Of a DNA stretch of 56,653 nt, positions 48,474 to 56,653 are shown one piece after another. Position numbers and translations under genes: made by a program. This stretch comes from Candidatus Pacearchaeota archaeon (lineage in GTDB: Archaea; Nanobdellota; Nanobdellia; Pacearchaeales; GW2011-AR1). The stretch spans positions 1-56,653 of the forward strand of contig JAGVXO010000014.1 in the NCBI GenBank assembly GCA_018303755.1, written 5' to 3'. The notes under the pieces were generated by a model, which was given only the letters and a program-made list of their open reading frames with translations, had not been told where the DNA came from and made no database searches. Within the stretch, counting starts at the first letter, position 1. Every line of letters starts with the position of its first letter.

Positions 48474-50696
48474 TCATTCTACAAAAACAGGCAGATTGTT
48501 TTTTATTCTTTCAAGAATCATCTCAGATATTTCTGGTCTCATAAACCATTCTGGCGGTTTTTGTCCTGATTTAAACATTTCTCTTATTTTTGTCCCTGAA
48601 ATTTGAAGTTTTTTATCTTCAGGATGATTTGAAGCATCTAATTCGTGAATATGTTTGTTTTCTAAGGAAGAATAGAATATATTATCGAATTTAACTGGGA
48701 TAATCCCCAGTTCCTCATAAGTGAATTTATCAAAAATATTATGAGAAGCTTTAGGATCATAAAAATTTCCAACGCCCGTATGGTCTCTTCCTACAATAAA
48801 ATGAGAACATCCGAAATTTTTTCTTATTAATGCTGTAAATATTGCTTCTCTTGGGCCCGCATATCTTGAATAAGTTGCGAGAGTAGAGAAAATTACTTTT
48901 GACTTCGGATATATTTTATCTGCCATAATTTCATATGATTTTACTATTGCATTAACATCAAAATCTCCTGGTTTTTTCATGCCAATTACTGGATGAACAA
49001 ATAATCCATCGCATCCGGATTTTTTTAATCCTTCCAACTGCACAAATTCATGAGAGCGATGAATCACATTTCTTGTATGAAAACCAATTATTTTTGACCA
49101 TCCTCTTTCTGAAAATATTTTTCTTGTTTGCCTTGGTTTAAGTTCATATAATTTATATTCTGAATCTCTTCTTTTTAATAGGGTTATATCTCCTCCAATT
49201 AAATAATCGCCTTTTTCAAAAAATCTTTTAACTCCTGGATGTTCCTGGGAATCTGTTCCATATATTTTCTTGGCACATTCATTTAAATTTATTTTATAAA
49301 TTTCTTTTATATCTAATATGGCATAAATATTTCCATCCTGAGAATAAGCAAGAGACACTTGGTTTTCATTTTTAATATTCTTTGCAATTTCTTCTGTTGT
49401 TTGAAGAATTATAGGCAAAGGCCAGACAATTCCATTTTCAAGCTTCATATTATCAAGAACAGAATAAAAATCATTGCTGCAAAGAAAACCAGTTAATGGG
49501 CTGAAAGATCCGACTGCAATCTGTTCTATATCCATAAGTGTTCGTTCATCAATAAATAGTTTTTTTTCAGGTAGTTTTATATCTACATTTTTGTCTGCAA
49601 TACGATTTACCAGGATGCCTCCATGAGGTTTTACAAGTAAATCAGGAGATTTTTCAGAGCATATTTCTTCAATATAGCTTATTGGGTCAATTCCCCCTGC
49701 ATCGAGCTCTTTATTCTTAATAAATTCAACATTTTTTATCAGAGCATAAAGCATATTAACGGTTTCAACAGGATATTTTCCAATAGCAGTTTCTTTTGTC
49801 AGGGCAATTCCAGTTGCGCCATCCAGTAAAATATTCACTATGTCATTAACTTCTGCTTTATTTGGTTTTAATGAAAAAGACATATTTTCAAGGGTATTTG
49901 TTGCAACAAATACTTCTTTTCCGAGACTTCGCGCGAGTTTTATAATCTGTTTTTGGACAAAAGGAACACTTTCAACAGAAATATCTCTGCTCAAGTCTCC
50001 TCTGTCAATTAGAATCCCATTTGAAACATCAATTATTGCCCTTAAATCTTTAAGTGCGTCTTTGCATTCTATTTTTGAATAAATAATTGCTTCAGAATAA
50101 ATTGATTTAAATTTTTCAACATCTTTATGGCTTTTAATAAATGAAAGAGTGAATGTTTTTATCCCATATTTTTTTGCAATTTCAACTGCTCTTAAATCTT
50201 TCTGACTAAAAGCGGGAAGTGAAAATTCTGTGTCAATATGCACTCCTTTTCTTCCTCCAATAATTCCTTCCATAAGGACGATGCTTTTTATGTATCCTTG
50301 AGATAATTGAGAGATATCAGATACTTTTAACAGAACAGAATTAAAATCAAGATAAATCAAGTCTCCTACAGACAGATTATTTATAATTTCAGGATGATTT
50401 AAAAAAATAGAATTTTCAGAGCATTCTGTTTCTTTATTGTAAATTTTAACAGTGCTTCCATCCTTTACAAATACCTCTTTTGTATTTCCAGAGCGGATTT
50501 GCGGACCTTCTGTATCAAGGATTATTGGAACTCCATATTCTTTAAGCTTTAAGATTCTACTTTCTATTTCTTCTTCTGGAGTATGAGAAAGATTTATCCT
50601 AAAAAAATCAACGCCTCTGCTTTTGAGCCTTGAAAGCACGTCTGGGCTATCAATTGTTGTTCCTATGGTGCATATAACCTTTGTTTTGCTTGCCAT
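48474..50696 (-). CDS. Pyruvate kinase (A/B domains)-ATP sulfurylase fusion
   Basis: 740 residues. 1-~330 is pyruvate kinase: KVICTIG, FFRINLSH, LDTEGPQIR (normally LDTKGPE), SKIE (207-210), RGD (232-234), VATNTLENM and KAEVNDIVNILLDGATGI; the C-terminal regulatory domain is missing. From ~351 it is ATP sulfurylase: VKPHGGILVNR, TRNVIHRSHE (541-550), VGRDHTGVGNFYD (635 on) and SGTKIREMF (700 on). ATP sulfurylase makes APS from sulfate and ATP; the kinase could supply ATP from PEP locally. A sulfotransferase gene lies 0.8 kb away. The Lys-to-Glu change is outside the main catalytic set. One continuous frame with no sign of misassembly. Confidence 0.93.
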   Translation of the reverse strand: MASKTKVICTIGTTIDSPDVLSRLKSRGVDFFRINLSHTPEEEIESRILKLKEYGVPIILDTEGPQIRSGNTKEVFVKDGSTVKIYNKETECSENSIFLNHPEIINNLSVGDLIYLDFNSVLLKVSDISQLSQGYIKSIVLMEGIIGGRKGVHIDTEFSLPAFSQKDLRAVEIAKKYGIKTFTLSFIKSHKDVEKFKSIYSEAIIYSKIECKDALKDLRAIIDVSNGILIDRGDLSRDISVESVPFVQKQIIKLARSLGKEVFVATNTLENMSFSLKPNKAEVNDIVNILLDGATGIALTKETAIGKYPVETVNMLYALIKNVEFIKNKELDAGGIDPISYIEEICSEKSPDLLVKPHGGILVNRIADKNVDIKLPEKKLFIDERTLMDIEQIAVGSFSPLTGFLCSNDFYSVLDNMKLENGIVWPLPIILQTTEEIAKNIKNENQVSLAYSQDGNIYAILDIKEIYKINLNECAKKIYGTDSQEHPGVKRFFEKGDYLIGGDITLLKRRDSEYKLYELKPRQTRKIFSERGWSKIIGFHTRNVIHRSHEFVQLEGLKKSGCDGLFVHPVIGMKKPGDFDVNAIVKSYEIMADKIYPKSKVIFSTLATYSRYAGPREAIFTALIRKNFGCSHFIVGRDHTGVGNFYDPKASHNIFDKFTYEELGIIPVKFDNIFYSSLENKHIHELDASNHPEDKKLQISGTKIREMFKSGQKPPEWFMRPEISEMILERIKNNLPVFVE

Positions 50697-50775
50697 GAAT
50701 AGTCACAATCCGTGCTATTTAAATAGATTATGATGCACTCCTCAACATTTAAAAATAGCTAAGTTTTTAGAATAA

Positions 50776-51465
50776 ATGACATTAAAATTAAGCGAAGTAA
50801 AACCCTTTTTTGGATCGCACTTAGATAAGCCTCTCGTAAAGTATTTTTATTATTATGTTGCGATATTTTTTTCATGGATATACATAAATCTTGGTTTGTC
50901 TGCACATATAGTTAATCTTTTAGGACTTTTAGCGAGCTTATCTGCAGCAGGAATAATCTTTTTTACAGGCGGGAAATGGATGATTTTGGCAGGAATTTTA
51001 ATAATGTTTGCATATGTAAGTGACTTATGTGATGGAACAGTTGCAAGAGCCTATAATAAGAAAAATGCCATGGGAAAATGGCTTGATGAAAGTGCGGGTT
51101 TTATTGGAATTTCACTTGTATTTTTTGCATTTATGATGAGAACTCTTATAAGCACACAAGATTTGTGGATTATTGTCTTGGGTTTTTTTGCTATTTTTGG
51201 CTATTTGATGATGAACATGGCCGCAATACTTTCTGAAATAATACGTACAAGGTTCAAACTTGATAATCCTGCAGAGAAAATAAGGAAAAAAGCAGGCGGA
51301 TTTTTAAGAATCAATCCAGGATTATTCGCCTTTAGTTTTGATATACAATGGACTTTTGTAGCGATTTGTGTGATGTTTAATGCGCCTTATATCTTATTTT
51401 TGGTATTTGGAACTTTATCTAATCTTCAATGGATGGCAAGGTATTTTATTTTCTTTGGAAAGTAG
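50776..51465 (+). CDS. CDP-alcohol phosphatidyltransferase family, atypical motif
   Basis: 229 residues, ~6 helices. SDLCDGTVARAYNKKNAMGKW contains D-x2-DG-x2-AR-x8-G, but the motif continues LDESAG, so the last Asp of Dx3D is Gly. That Asp is the proposed general base, so the activity may be altered. Family members join a CDP-activated alcohol to an acceptor to form a phosphodiester lipid. Divergent from the PK-ATP sulfurylase gene. Confidence 0.82.
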   Translation: MTLKLSEVKPFFGSHLDKPLVKYFYYYVAIFFSWIYINLGLSAHIVNLLGLLASLSAAGIIFFTGGKWMILAGILIMFAYVSDLCDGTVARAYNKKNAMGKWLDESAGFIGISLVFFAFMMRTLISTQDLWIIVLGFFAIFGYLMMNMAAILSEIIRTRFKLDNPAEKIRKKAGGFLRINPGLFAFSFDIQWTFVAICVMFNAPYILFLVFGTLSNLQWMARYFIFFGK

Positions 51466-51504
51466 AACAATAATTTTTAAAAACAAGGAGTTTAATATAA
51501 TAAA

Positions 51505-52248
51505 ATGAGAATTGACTTTATAGGTGTTGGATTTCCAAGAAGTGGTTCTACATGGCTGACATACTGCCTATCAGAACACCCTGAAATAAGCATCCCTAAA
51601 TTTAATCTTCTTACTGAAATAAATTACTTTCCTGAAGAGTATGAAGTAATGGGATTAAAGAATTACATAGTAAAATTCCTTAATTGTGACTTTGAAAAAA
51701 AGGTTGGAGAATTGAGCACGCTGATAATTCTAGAAAAGCGCTCTGCAAAATTATTGAAAAAATTATTTCCTAATATTAAAATAATTATTTATAAAAGAAA
51801 TGAAGACGAAAGAGCAGAAAGTGATTTCATTGTAAAAAAGAACTTTGATTTATATGATGTTAAACTTCAAGATCTTAAACTAAATCAAGAATATCTTATT
51901 AAGCCATGGATAAAAGAGTTTGGCAAAAGTAATTTGTTTATATTTGACTTAGACTCAAAAAACCAAAAAAAAGAACTTCAAAATCTTTATAAATTTCTTG
52001 AAGTAAATCCTGATTTTATTCCTCCTTCTTTTGACAGAGAAAAGGGCCCATATGCAAAATCATTCAAACACAATACTGCTTGGAAAGATAAAAAGAACAA
52101 GATACCAAAGACATCTAAATTAGGCAAATTTAGAAAAGTAATAAACAAAATAAAGGATTTCTCTAGGAAAAATAAGAAAATCTATTATTTTATGAAACGG
52201 AATATGTGCTTGGATTTTTATTATCAGTGGTTGAGCAGAAGATTATGA
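51505..52248 (+). CDS. PAPS-dependent sulfotransferase
   Basis: 247 residues. FIGVGFPRSGSTWLTYCLSEHP is the 5'-phosphosulfate-binding loop of the sulfotransferase family; IIIYKRNEDERAESDF fills the 3'-phosphate-binding R..S position. Soluble, cytoplasmic. Presumably sulfates a glycan or lipid using PAPS derived from APS made by the neighbouring fusion protein; no APS kinase is visible. Confidence 0.9.
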   Translation: MRIDFIGVGFPRSGSTWLTYCLSEHPEISIPKFNLLTEINYFPEEYEVMGLKNYIVKFLNCDFEKKVGELSTLIILEKRSAKLLKKLFPNIKIIIYKRNEDERAESDFIVKKNFDLYDVKLQDLKLNQEYLIKPWIKEFGKSNLFIFDLDSKNQKKELQNLYKFLEVNPDFIPPSFDREKGPYAKSFKHNTAWKDKKNKIPKTSKLGKFRKVINKIKDFSRKNKKIYYFMKRNMCLDFYYQWLSRRL

Positions 52249-52252
52249 AAAA

Positions 52253-52795
52253 ATGAAAATCCAAAAAGCAACAGTTGTCGTTGATTTAACTCCAAGTGAA
52301 GATGAAATTATGCATAGCATCCACAAAGATGCGCGCTGGGGCGTCCGCAAAGCGCAGAAAGAGGGGCTTGAAGTGAGAGAGTCGGCTGATGAATCTGATT
52401 GGAGTATATTTTATGAAATGTATAAAAATACCTTGATTGAAGGCGGAAATGACCCAAAATCACTGGAATTTCTTAAAAAAACATCTGACAAATTATTTTT
52501 ATGTTTTAAAGACAACAGAGTTATTGGAGGCGCGGTTATAAAAACAAGCGGAATTGAAAATCCCAGATTAAGATTTAATGCTTCGCTGAAAGAATATCAG
52601 AGTTTGCAGCCGAATAACCTTCTTTATTGGAACTGCATTTTATGGTGCAAAAACAAGGGATATAAAAAATTCGATTTGGGCGGATGGCAGATAAATGCCC
52701 GCGGACATTTAGAAGGCGTTAATAAATTCAAGGAAAAATGGGGGAATGTTGTTTATTATGAAGAAAATTTTTTAGATATTTTAATTTGTGTTTAG
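52253..52795 (+). CDS. FemAB/GNAT-type acyltransferase
   Basis: 180 residues. DARWGVRKAQKEGLEVRES, FYEMYKNTLIEGG, VIGGAVIKTSG, NASLKEYQSLQPNNLLYW and KKFDLGGWQI...GVNKFKEKWG follow the FemAB/CelD-like order. Starts 5 bp after the sulfotransferase stop, so in the same operon. Likely adds an acyl or aminoacyl group to a surface polymer. Shares the NLL.W and FD.G segments with the protein at 5741, though diverged. Confidence 0.8.
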   Translation: MKIQKATVVVDLTPSEDEIMHSIHKDARWGVRKAQKEGLEVRESADESDWSIFYEMYKNTLIEGGNDPKSLEFLKKTSDKLFLCFKDNRVIGGAVIKTSGIENPRLRFNASLKEYQSLQPNNLLYWNCILWCKNKGYKKFDLGGWQINARGHLEGVNKFKEKWGNVVYYEENFLDILICV

Positions 52796-52824
52796 GATAA
52801 AAATGATTAATTTAAAAAATAAAC

Positions 52825-53290
52825 CCCATGAAAAAATGTTGAATGTGGGAAAAGAATGGGAGGTTAGAAAAACGAATATTGGTTCGCTTCGCTCACTTAT
52901 TTTATTCTGCAAATCCTAAATCCATTTATACATTGAACTTTATCATTTTCAATTTAAATATTTAGATAATTGGACTTAAGGTAAAAAACCTAAATGAAAA
53001 GATGCAAAATGTGGGAAAGTTATTGTGTATTTAAAGAATGAAAAATAGTGCGCTTCGCGCATTTTTATTTTGCAAATTTGCTATCTCGTTGATACATTGG
53101 TTTTTTATTATTTAATTGCATTAATGGATATTAAAAAGAGGAGAGGAAATGAAAAGATGCAAAATAAGGAAAAGTTATGAGATGTTTAAAGAATGAAATA
53201 ATAAATGCAAAAAGAAAACTTCAATGAAAAGATGTTGAATAAGGGAGAAAATGGGATGTTAGAAAAACGAATATTGGTTCGCTTCGCTCA
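52825..53290 (+). repeat. Tandem array of the dispersed intergenic repeat (four cores)
   Basis: Gene-free 575-bp convergent spacer with cores at 52825-52873, 52991-53040, 53147-53195 and 53221-53269. Two complete units (~160 bp each) run hairpin (GCTTCGC at 52886 and 53052), TGCAAAT segment, TACATTG, AT-rich stretch, core. A further GGTTCGCTTCGCTCAC follows at 53278-53293. Clearest view of the unit order. Confidence 0.7.
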
Positions 53291-53370
53291 CTTAGGGAAT
53301 TATTTGCTAATCTGATAATAATGAACCTCCCAACCGTAGCAAACTACGGGGTAAAACCTAGAACAGGAAT

Positions 53371-53946
53371 CTATTTCTCTCCAATAATCATTAAGTTTGT
53401 TTTTAATCTTGGAAATACTTCTGGAATCAACTGCATTGGATTTCTGTTCATCCAAAAAGCGTTTATATATATTTCATTGATTACTTTAAGCCCTGTTTTA
53501 TGGAATAATAGATTAAGCATAGGCATTGTGAATGCATGCAAATGCTCATCAAAGGTATCCCTATTTACACACCATGCAGGATTCCTTAAGTATTGTATCC
53601 CTATAGCGTTTGGGGTGGTTAGAATTAATCTCCCCCCTTCTTTTAAATGCTTGAAACAGAATCTCAAAAAACCCATGGGATTCTCCAAGTGCTCTATGAT
53701 ATCTCCGGCAATTATTGTATCAAATCTTTTTTTCAAATCTTTGTTTAGATTATTATGGTTGTTTAAATCAATCTTAAAATCAGGATCATTATCTACATCC
53801 AAAGTATAGATTTTTTTATCTTTATTTGATTCAACAAGAAGTTTATGGACTGCTCCTTCTTCAGAACCAATGTCTAGTATTTCCCTGCCCTTTATCTGCC
53901 TGTTAAAATATTTAAACCGCAGTCTGTCTGAAATCTCTCTTCCCAT
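53371..53946 (-). CDS. Class I SAM-dependent methyltransferase
   Basis: 191 residues. ILDIGSEEGAVHKLL (motif I), IYTLDVDNDP, FDTIIAGDIIEHLENP and LKEGGRLILTTPN match the Methyltransf_11/23 type. Small, single-domain. The substrate is likely a sugar or polyprenyl quinone-like molecule; location favours sugar. No overlap with neighbours. Confidence 0.88.
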   Translation of the reverse strand: MGREISDRLRFKYFNRQIKGREILDIGSEEGAVHKLLVESNKDKKIYTLDVDNDPDFKIDLNNHNNLNKDLKKRFDTIIAGDIIEHLENPMGFLRFCFKHLKEGGRLILTTPNAIGIQYLRNPAWCVNRDTFDEHLHAFTMPMLNLLFHKTGLKVINEIYINAFWMNRNPMQLIPEVFPRLKTNLMIIGEK

Positions 53947-54061
53947 TTTAGTTTATGAAATAATTGTTATATAAAGTTTATTATGGGGATTTCAGATTGT
54001 TGTTTTTTAAATTTCTTGCAATGGAGGATTATTTGTTTGAGAAGCGCGCGTGAAAATCCAA

Positions 54062-55684
54062 TTAATCCCTCAAAGTAAAGAATTCAACACCTTTGTCAAT
54101 CATGTCCTGATTGTTCTTTTTTATTTCGTCAAAGAAATTCCATGCTAAAACAAGCATACAATCCGGCGTATTTTTCATTTCTGCCTTGTCTTTTATTGGA
54201 ATTCTCGCTCCCGGGACTAAATAGCCATGTTTTAATTTATTGTCTTCAATTATAAAATCGATGTCTTTGTTAGTTATACCATAAAAATTAAGAACTGTTG
54301 TTGCTTTTGCAGGAGCACCATAGCCGGCTATTGTTTTGCCTTTATCTTTCAATGCCCTTATCTTTTGAATTGCCTGCGCTTTTTTAGCTTCGATGTTTTC
54401 TGCGAATTTCTGATAAGTTCCAAAATTTGTTATGCCAAATTTTTTTTCTTCATCCAAAAATTCAGAGAGTGAAGAATCAAAATTGTCTGCGTTTCTTTTG
54501 ACATAAATTCTTATAGAGCCACCATGTGTTGGAATTTTCTCAACTTTAATGATATGCAAACCCTGTTTTTTAAAAAATTCATTTAATGAAGTCACAGAAT
54601 AATATGAAAGATGCTCATGGTAAATATTATCAAACGTTAAATCTTTTATTGTATTTATTAGATACTGGACTTCTATTATAAAGACTCCGTTATCTTTTAA
54701 TAATTTAAACGCTCCCCGCGTTATTTCTTTAATGTTGTCTGCATGCGCAAAAACATTTGATGCAGTTATAACATCTGCTTCACCCTTTGAGGTTAAAATA
54801 TCTTCAACAATTTTATCATTAAAGAATCCTTCTATTGTTTCTATTCCCTCTTTTCTTGCAATTTCGCATATATTTTTTGCAGGCTCAATTCCAACAACTT
54901 TTATCCCCTTTTCTTTTAATGGCTTTAAAAAAATGCCGTCATTGCTTCCTATATCAACAACCAAGGAATTATTATTTAACTTTAGTTCATTAACTAATCT
55001 GTTTGCAAATTCTTCAAAATGCTGTTTAAAACTTTTTGTTGTAGAAGAGACATATAAATAATTGCTGAATAATTTTTGCGGAGGCACAACATAAGAAAGC
55101 TGGCATAAATGGCATTGCGGACAGTAATTCATTTCAAGAGGAAAACACTCTTCTTTTTCGTTTTCTTTTATTAAGTTATTGGCAAGCGGGACCATTCCAA
55201 GTGAAATAACCCTTTTTAATTTTTCATTTCCACATATCCTGCATTCTGATTTGTAGTTCTTCATATATCCTTCAATTGCATTTTGTTTGACAAGCTCATA
55301 TGGAATTGTATGAACACCAAAATTCTCATGTTCCCTTTCTCCATTAACTAAATTTAAGAAAGTTGAATCTTCTAAAAAAATCATTGTATGAGCAACATTT
55401 GGCTTGGTTACAACAAGTTCGCCTGGAAGAATTGTATGTGTCTTAAGAATTCCCTTGTCTGATAAATCTTTGAAAACACTGATAAATTTTCCATTTATGA
55501 GCATTGCTTTTTGCTCCTGAATAGGATGGTAATGGTTTGCTCTCAAAGAACCTTTTTTAGAAGTGATTAGCCCAATCCAGTTGATTGGTTCTGTTAGTTC
55601 ATAATTACTTATTTTCCCCCTTGTATCAATATATTCTTTTTCTCCATTAATCTTATATTCTTCTTCTTTTAATGCGTTTTCCAT
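54062..55684 (-). CDS. Cupin-C-methyltransferase fusion for sugar modification
   Basis: 540 residues. The N-terminal ~135 form a cupin (GSLRANHYHPIQEQKAMLI, KPNVAHTMIFLED) like dTDP-sugar epimerases or ketoisomerases. From ~150 follows a C-methyltransferase: CRICG...CPQCHLCQL zinc site, VDIGSNDGIFLKPL, NVFAHADNI, YHEHLSYYS and GYGAPAKATT, the NovU/TylC3 type. Together they could epimerise and methylate a keto-sugar nucleotide. Its start overlaps the epimerase gene by 16 bp. Confidence 0.9.
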   Translation of the reverse strand: MENALKEEEYKINGEKEYIDTRGKISNYELTEPINWIGLITSKKGSLRANHYHPIQEQKAMLINGKFISVFKDLSDKGILKTHTILPGELVVTKPNVAHTMIFLEDSTFLNLVNGEREHENFGVHTIPYELVKQNAIEGYMKNYKSECRICGNEKLKRVISLGMVPLANNLIKENEKEECFPLEMNYCPQCHLCQLSYVVPPQKLFSNYLYVSSTTKSFKQHFEEFANRLVNELKLNNNSLVVDIGSNDGIFLKPLKEKGIKVVGIEPAKNICEIARKEGIETIEGFFNDKIVEDILTSKGEADVITASNVFAHADNIKEITRGAFKLLKDNGVFIIEVQYLINTIKDLTFDNIYHEHLSYYSVTSLNEFFKKQGLHIIKVEKIPTHGGSIRIYVKRNADNFDSSLSEFLDEEKKFGITNFGTYQKFAENIEAKKAQAIQKIRALKDKGKTIAGYGAPAKATTVLNFYGITNKDIDFIIEDNKLKHGYLVPGARIPIKDKAEMKNTPDCMLVLAWNFFDEIKKNNQDMIDKGVEFFTLRD

Positions 55685-56601
55685 GAATCTATCATCTCCT
55701 TAATGCTATCATGGACATTATACTTAAACTCAAAGCCTGTTGAGAGAAGTTTCTTATTGCTTAACGTATAACCCTCGTTTGGTATTGGGTCATTTGTAGT
55801 TGTTATATTGGTATTTGGATTGAATTTTTTGCATATCTCTGCAATTTCAACAATTCTCAGATTCTCATTTATGCAGTTGAATATTTCTTTATTAATGCTG
55901 GGATTTTCTCCAAGGAATTTTAGGCATCTTGCAGTGTCTTTTACAGATACTAATGACTTAAAATTTGTTCCTCCTGAAAACATGCTTATTGTTTTGCCCT
56001 GTGCAGCCAGCTTTGCAAAAGTGTTCGCAACGATTTTAAGGCGCATTGAAGGTCCAATGCCATAATTTGTTCCAAGACGGCATATGATATAATTTTTTCC
56101 GCTGTTTTTCAAATCTTCTTCTGTTTCCCATTTAGATGTTGCATAAGCTAATCTTGGTTCTGGCTTGTGATTTTCATCTAAATCAAAAACCTGATAACTT
56201 AGCCCCTCAAATAATACATGGCTTGACGGAAAAACTATTTTTGCAGTTTGCGGCATTGCATCAATTATATTTCTTGAGCCGTGCGTTCCTGTCAGGCGGA
56301 TTAGGGCATTTTTTTCAGCCGTGAACTCCATATCTTTGTTTGTATAAGCAACATCAGTGATTCCTGCAAGGTGGTAGATTATATCAGCATCTTTAACAAT
56401 CTCGCTTATGAATCTTCTGTCCGTGATATCTCCTTCGATAAATTTCATTCCCCATGCTTTCAATTGCGCCACTCTTTCAGGCAGAAAACGATTATCAATT
56501 ATTGTTATATCATGCCCATTTTCTTTTATTTCTTTAGAATATAGCTCGCATAACTGCGTGCCAATATATCCTAAACCGCCTGTAATAATTATTTTAGCCA
56601 T
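55669..56601 (-). CDS. NAD-dependent sugar epimerase/dehydratase (SDR)
   Basis: 310 residues. ITGGLGYIGTQLCELY is the NAD-binding Rossmann motif. Y-x3-K is present as YATSK, with SS in FPSSHVLFE. IICRLGTNYGIGPSMRLKIV completes the extended-SDR pattern. Produces or remodels a nucleotide sugar for the cupin-methyltransferase downstream. First gene of the pair on the minus strand. Confidence 0.9.
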   Translation of the reverse strand: MAKIIITGGLGYIGTQLCELYSKEIKENGHDITIIDNRFLPERVAQLKAWGMKFIEGDITDRRFISEIVKDADIIYHLAGITDVAYTNKDMEFTAEKNALIRLTGTHGSRNIIDAMPQTAKIVFPSSHVLFEGLSYQVFDLDENHKPEPRLAYATSKWETEEDLKNSGKNYIICRLGTNYGIGPSMRLKIVANTFAKLAAQGKTISMFSGGTNFKSLVSVKDTARCLKFLGENPSINKEIFNCINENLRIVEIAEICKKFNPNTNITTTNDPIPNEGYTLSNKKLLSTGFEFKYNVHDSIKEMIDSWKTH

Positions 56602-56653
56602 TTTTAATATTTGTAGATTTTACAAAGACTCCTCTTTTATTATTTAAACTATT

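Noticed and set aside
52825..53290. CRISPR array
   Set aside because: The repeat cores are ~50 bp, imperfect and spaced ~75-165 bp apart, with conserved rather than unique spacers, and there are no cas genes.

Overview
The window is AT-rich archaeal DNA. Diagnostic genes are aRF1 (NIKS and GGQ), TBP, MCM, RpoL, aIF1A, aIF2-beta, eukaryote-type ribosomal proteins S19e/L31e/L39e and an AglB oligosaccharyltransferase. Many starts are leaderless, with a TATA box about 25 nt upstream. Small lineage-type genes, a DUF5679 zinc ribbon, a RuBisCO plus a ribose-1,5-bisphosphate isomerase-like protein, and extended dispersed intergenic repeats suggest a DPANN archaeon of the Pacearchaeota/Woesearchaeota kind. 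That placement is inference; no 16S gene is present.

Layout. 1-2989 (minus strand) is a diversity-generating retroelement (DGR): a reverse transcriptase cut by the window edge, an 83-bp template repeat (TR), and two tandem target genes each ending in an 83-bp variable repeat (VR). Nearly all TR/VR differences fall at template adenines. 3176-6888 holds aRF1, small membrane proteins, a nitroreductase and an acyltransferase-like protein. 6951-7882 is a tRNA-Asn(GTT) that appears split by a normal 33-nt anticodon-loop intron and by an 826-nt D-arm insertion encoding a PD-(D/E)xK nuclease. 8183-20757 is an information-processing region: Pno1-like KH protein, aIF1A, aIF2-beta, an RPA-like protein, MCM, TBP, RpoL and the S19e-L39e-L31e operon, with an MNT/HEPN toxin-antitoxin pair and NFACT-R and CRM RNA-binding proteins. 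21189-28666 carries RuBisCO, CysS, an EMC3-like insertase with prefoldin alpha, an R15P isomerase candidate, a secreted protein and a SpoIIM-family protein.

29163-56601 is largely a surface-glycan region. It has AglB, a GlcNAc-1-P transferase, a flippase, several GT2/GT4/GT9/GT39 glycosyltransferases, methyltransferases, a polysaccharide deacetylase, an epimerase and a cupin-methyltransferase fusion. It also has a sulfation module: a pyruvate kinase-ATP sulfurylase fusion, a CDP-alcohol phosphatidyltransferase and a sulfotransferase. QueC, pyruvoyl arginine decarboxylase and a RelE-like toxin pair are interspersed.

The intergenic DNA is unusually structured. I see three recurring families: (i) a 93-bp element in two copies with one difference, foldable as a three-way junction, just 3' of the aIF2-beta and MCM genes; (ii) a ~98-bp element in three copies with a closing stem and an internal TATA-like box, a candidate small RNA; (iii) a ~160-bp repeat unit with about 19 recognisable cores plus GCGAAGC mini-hairpins, found only in spacers that contain at least one gene 3' end.
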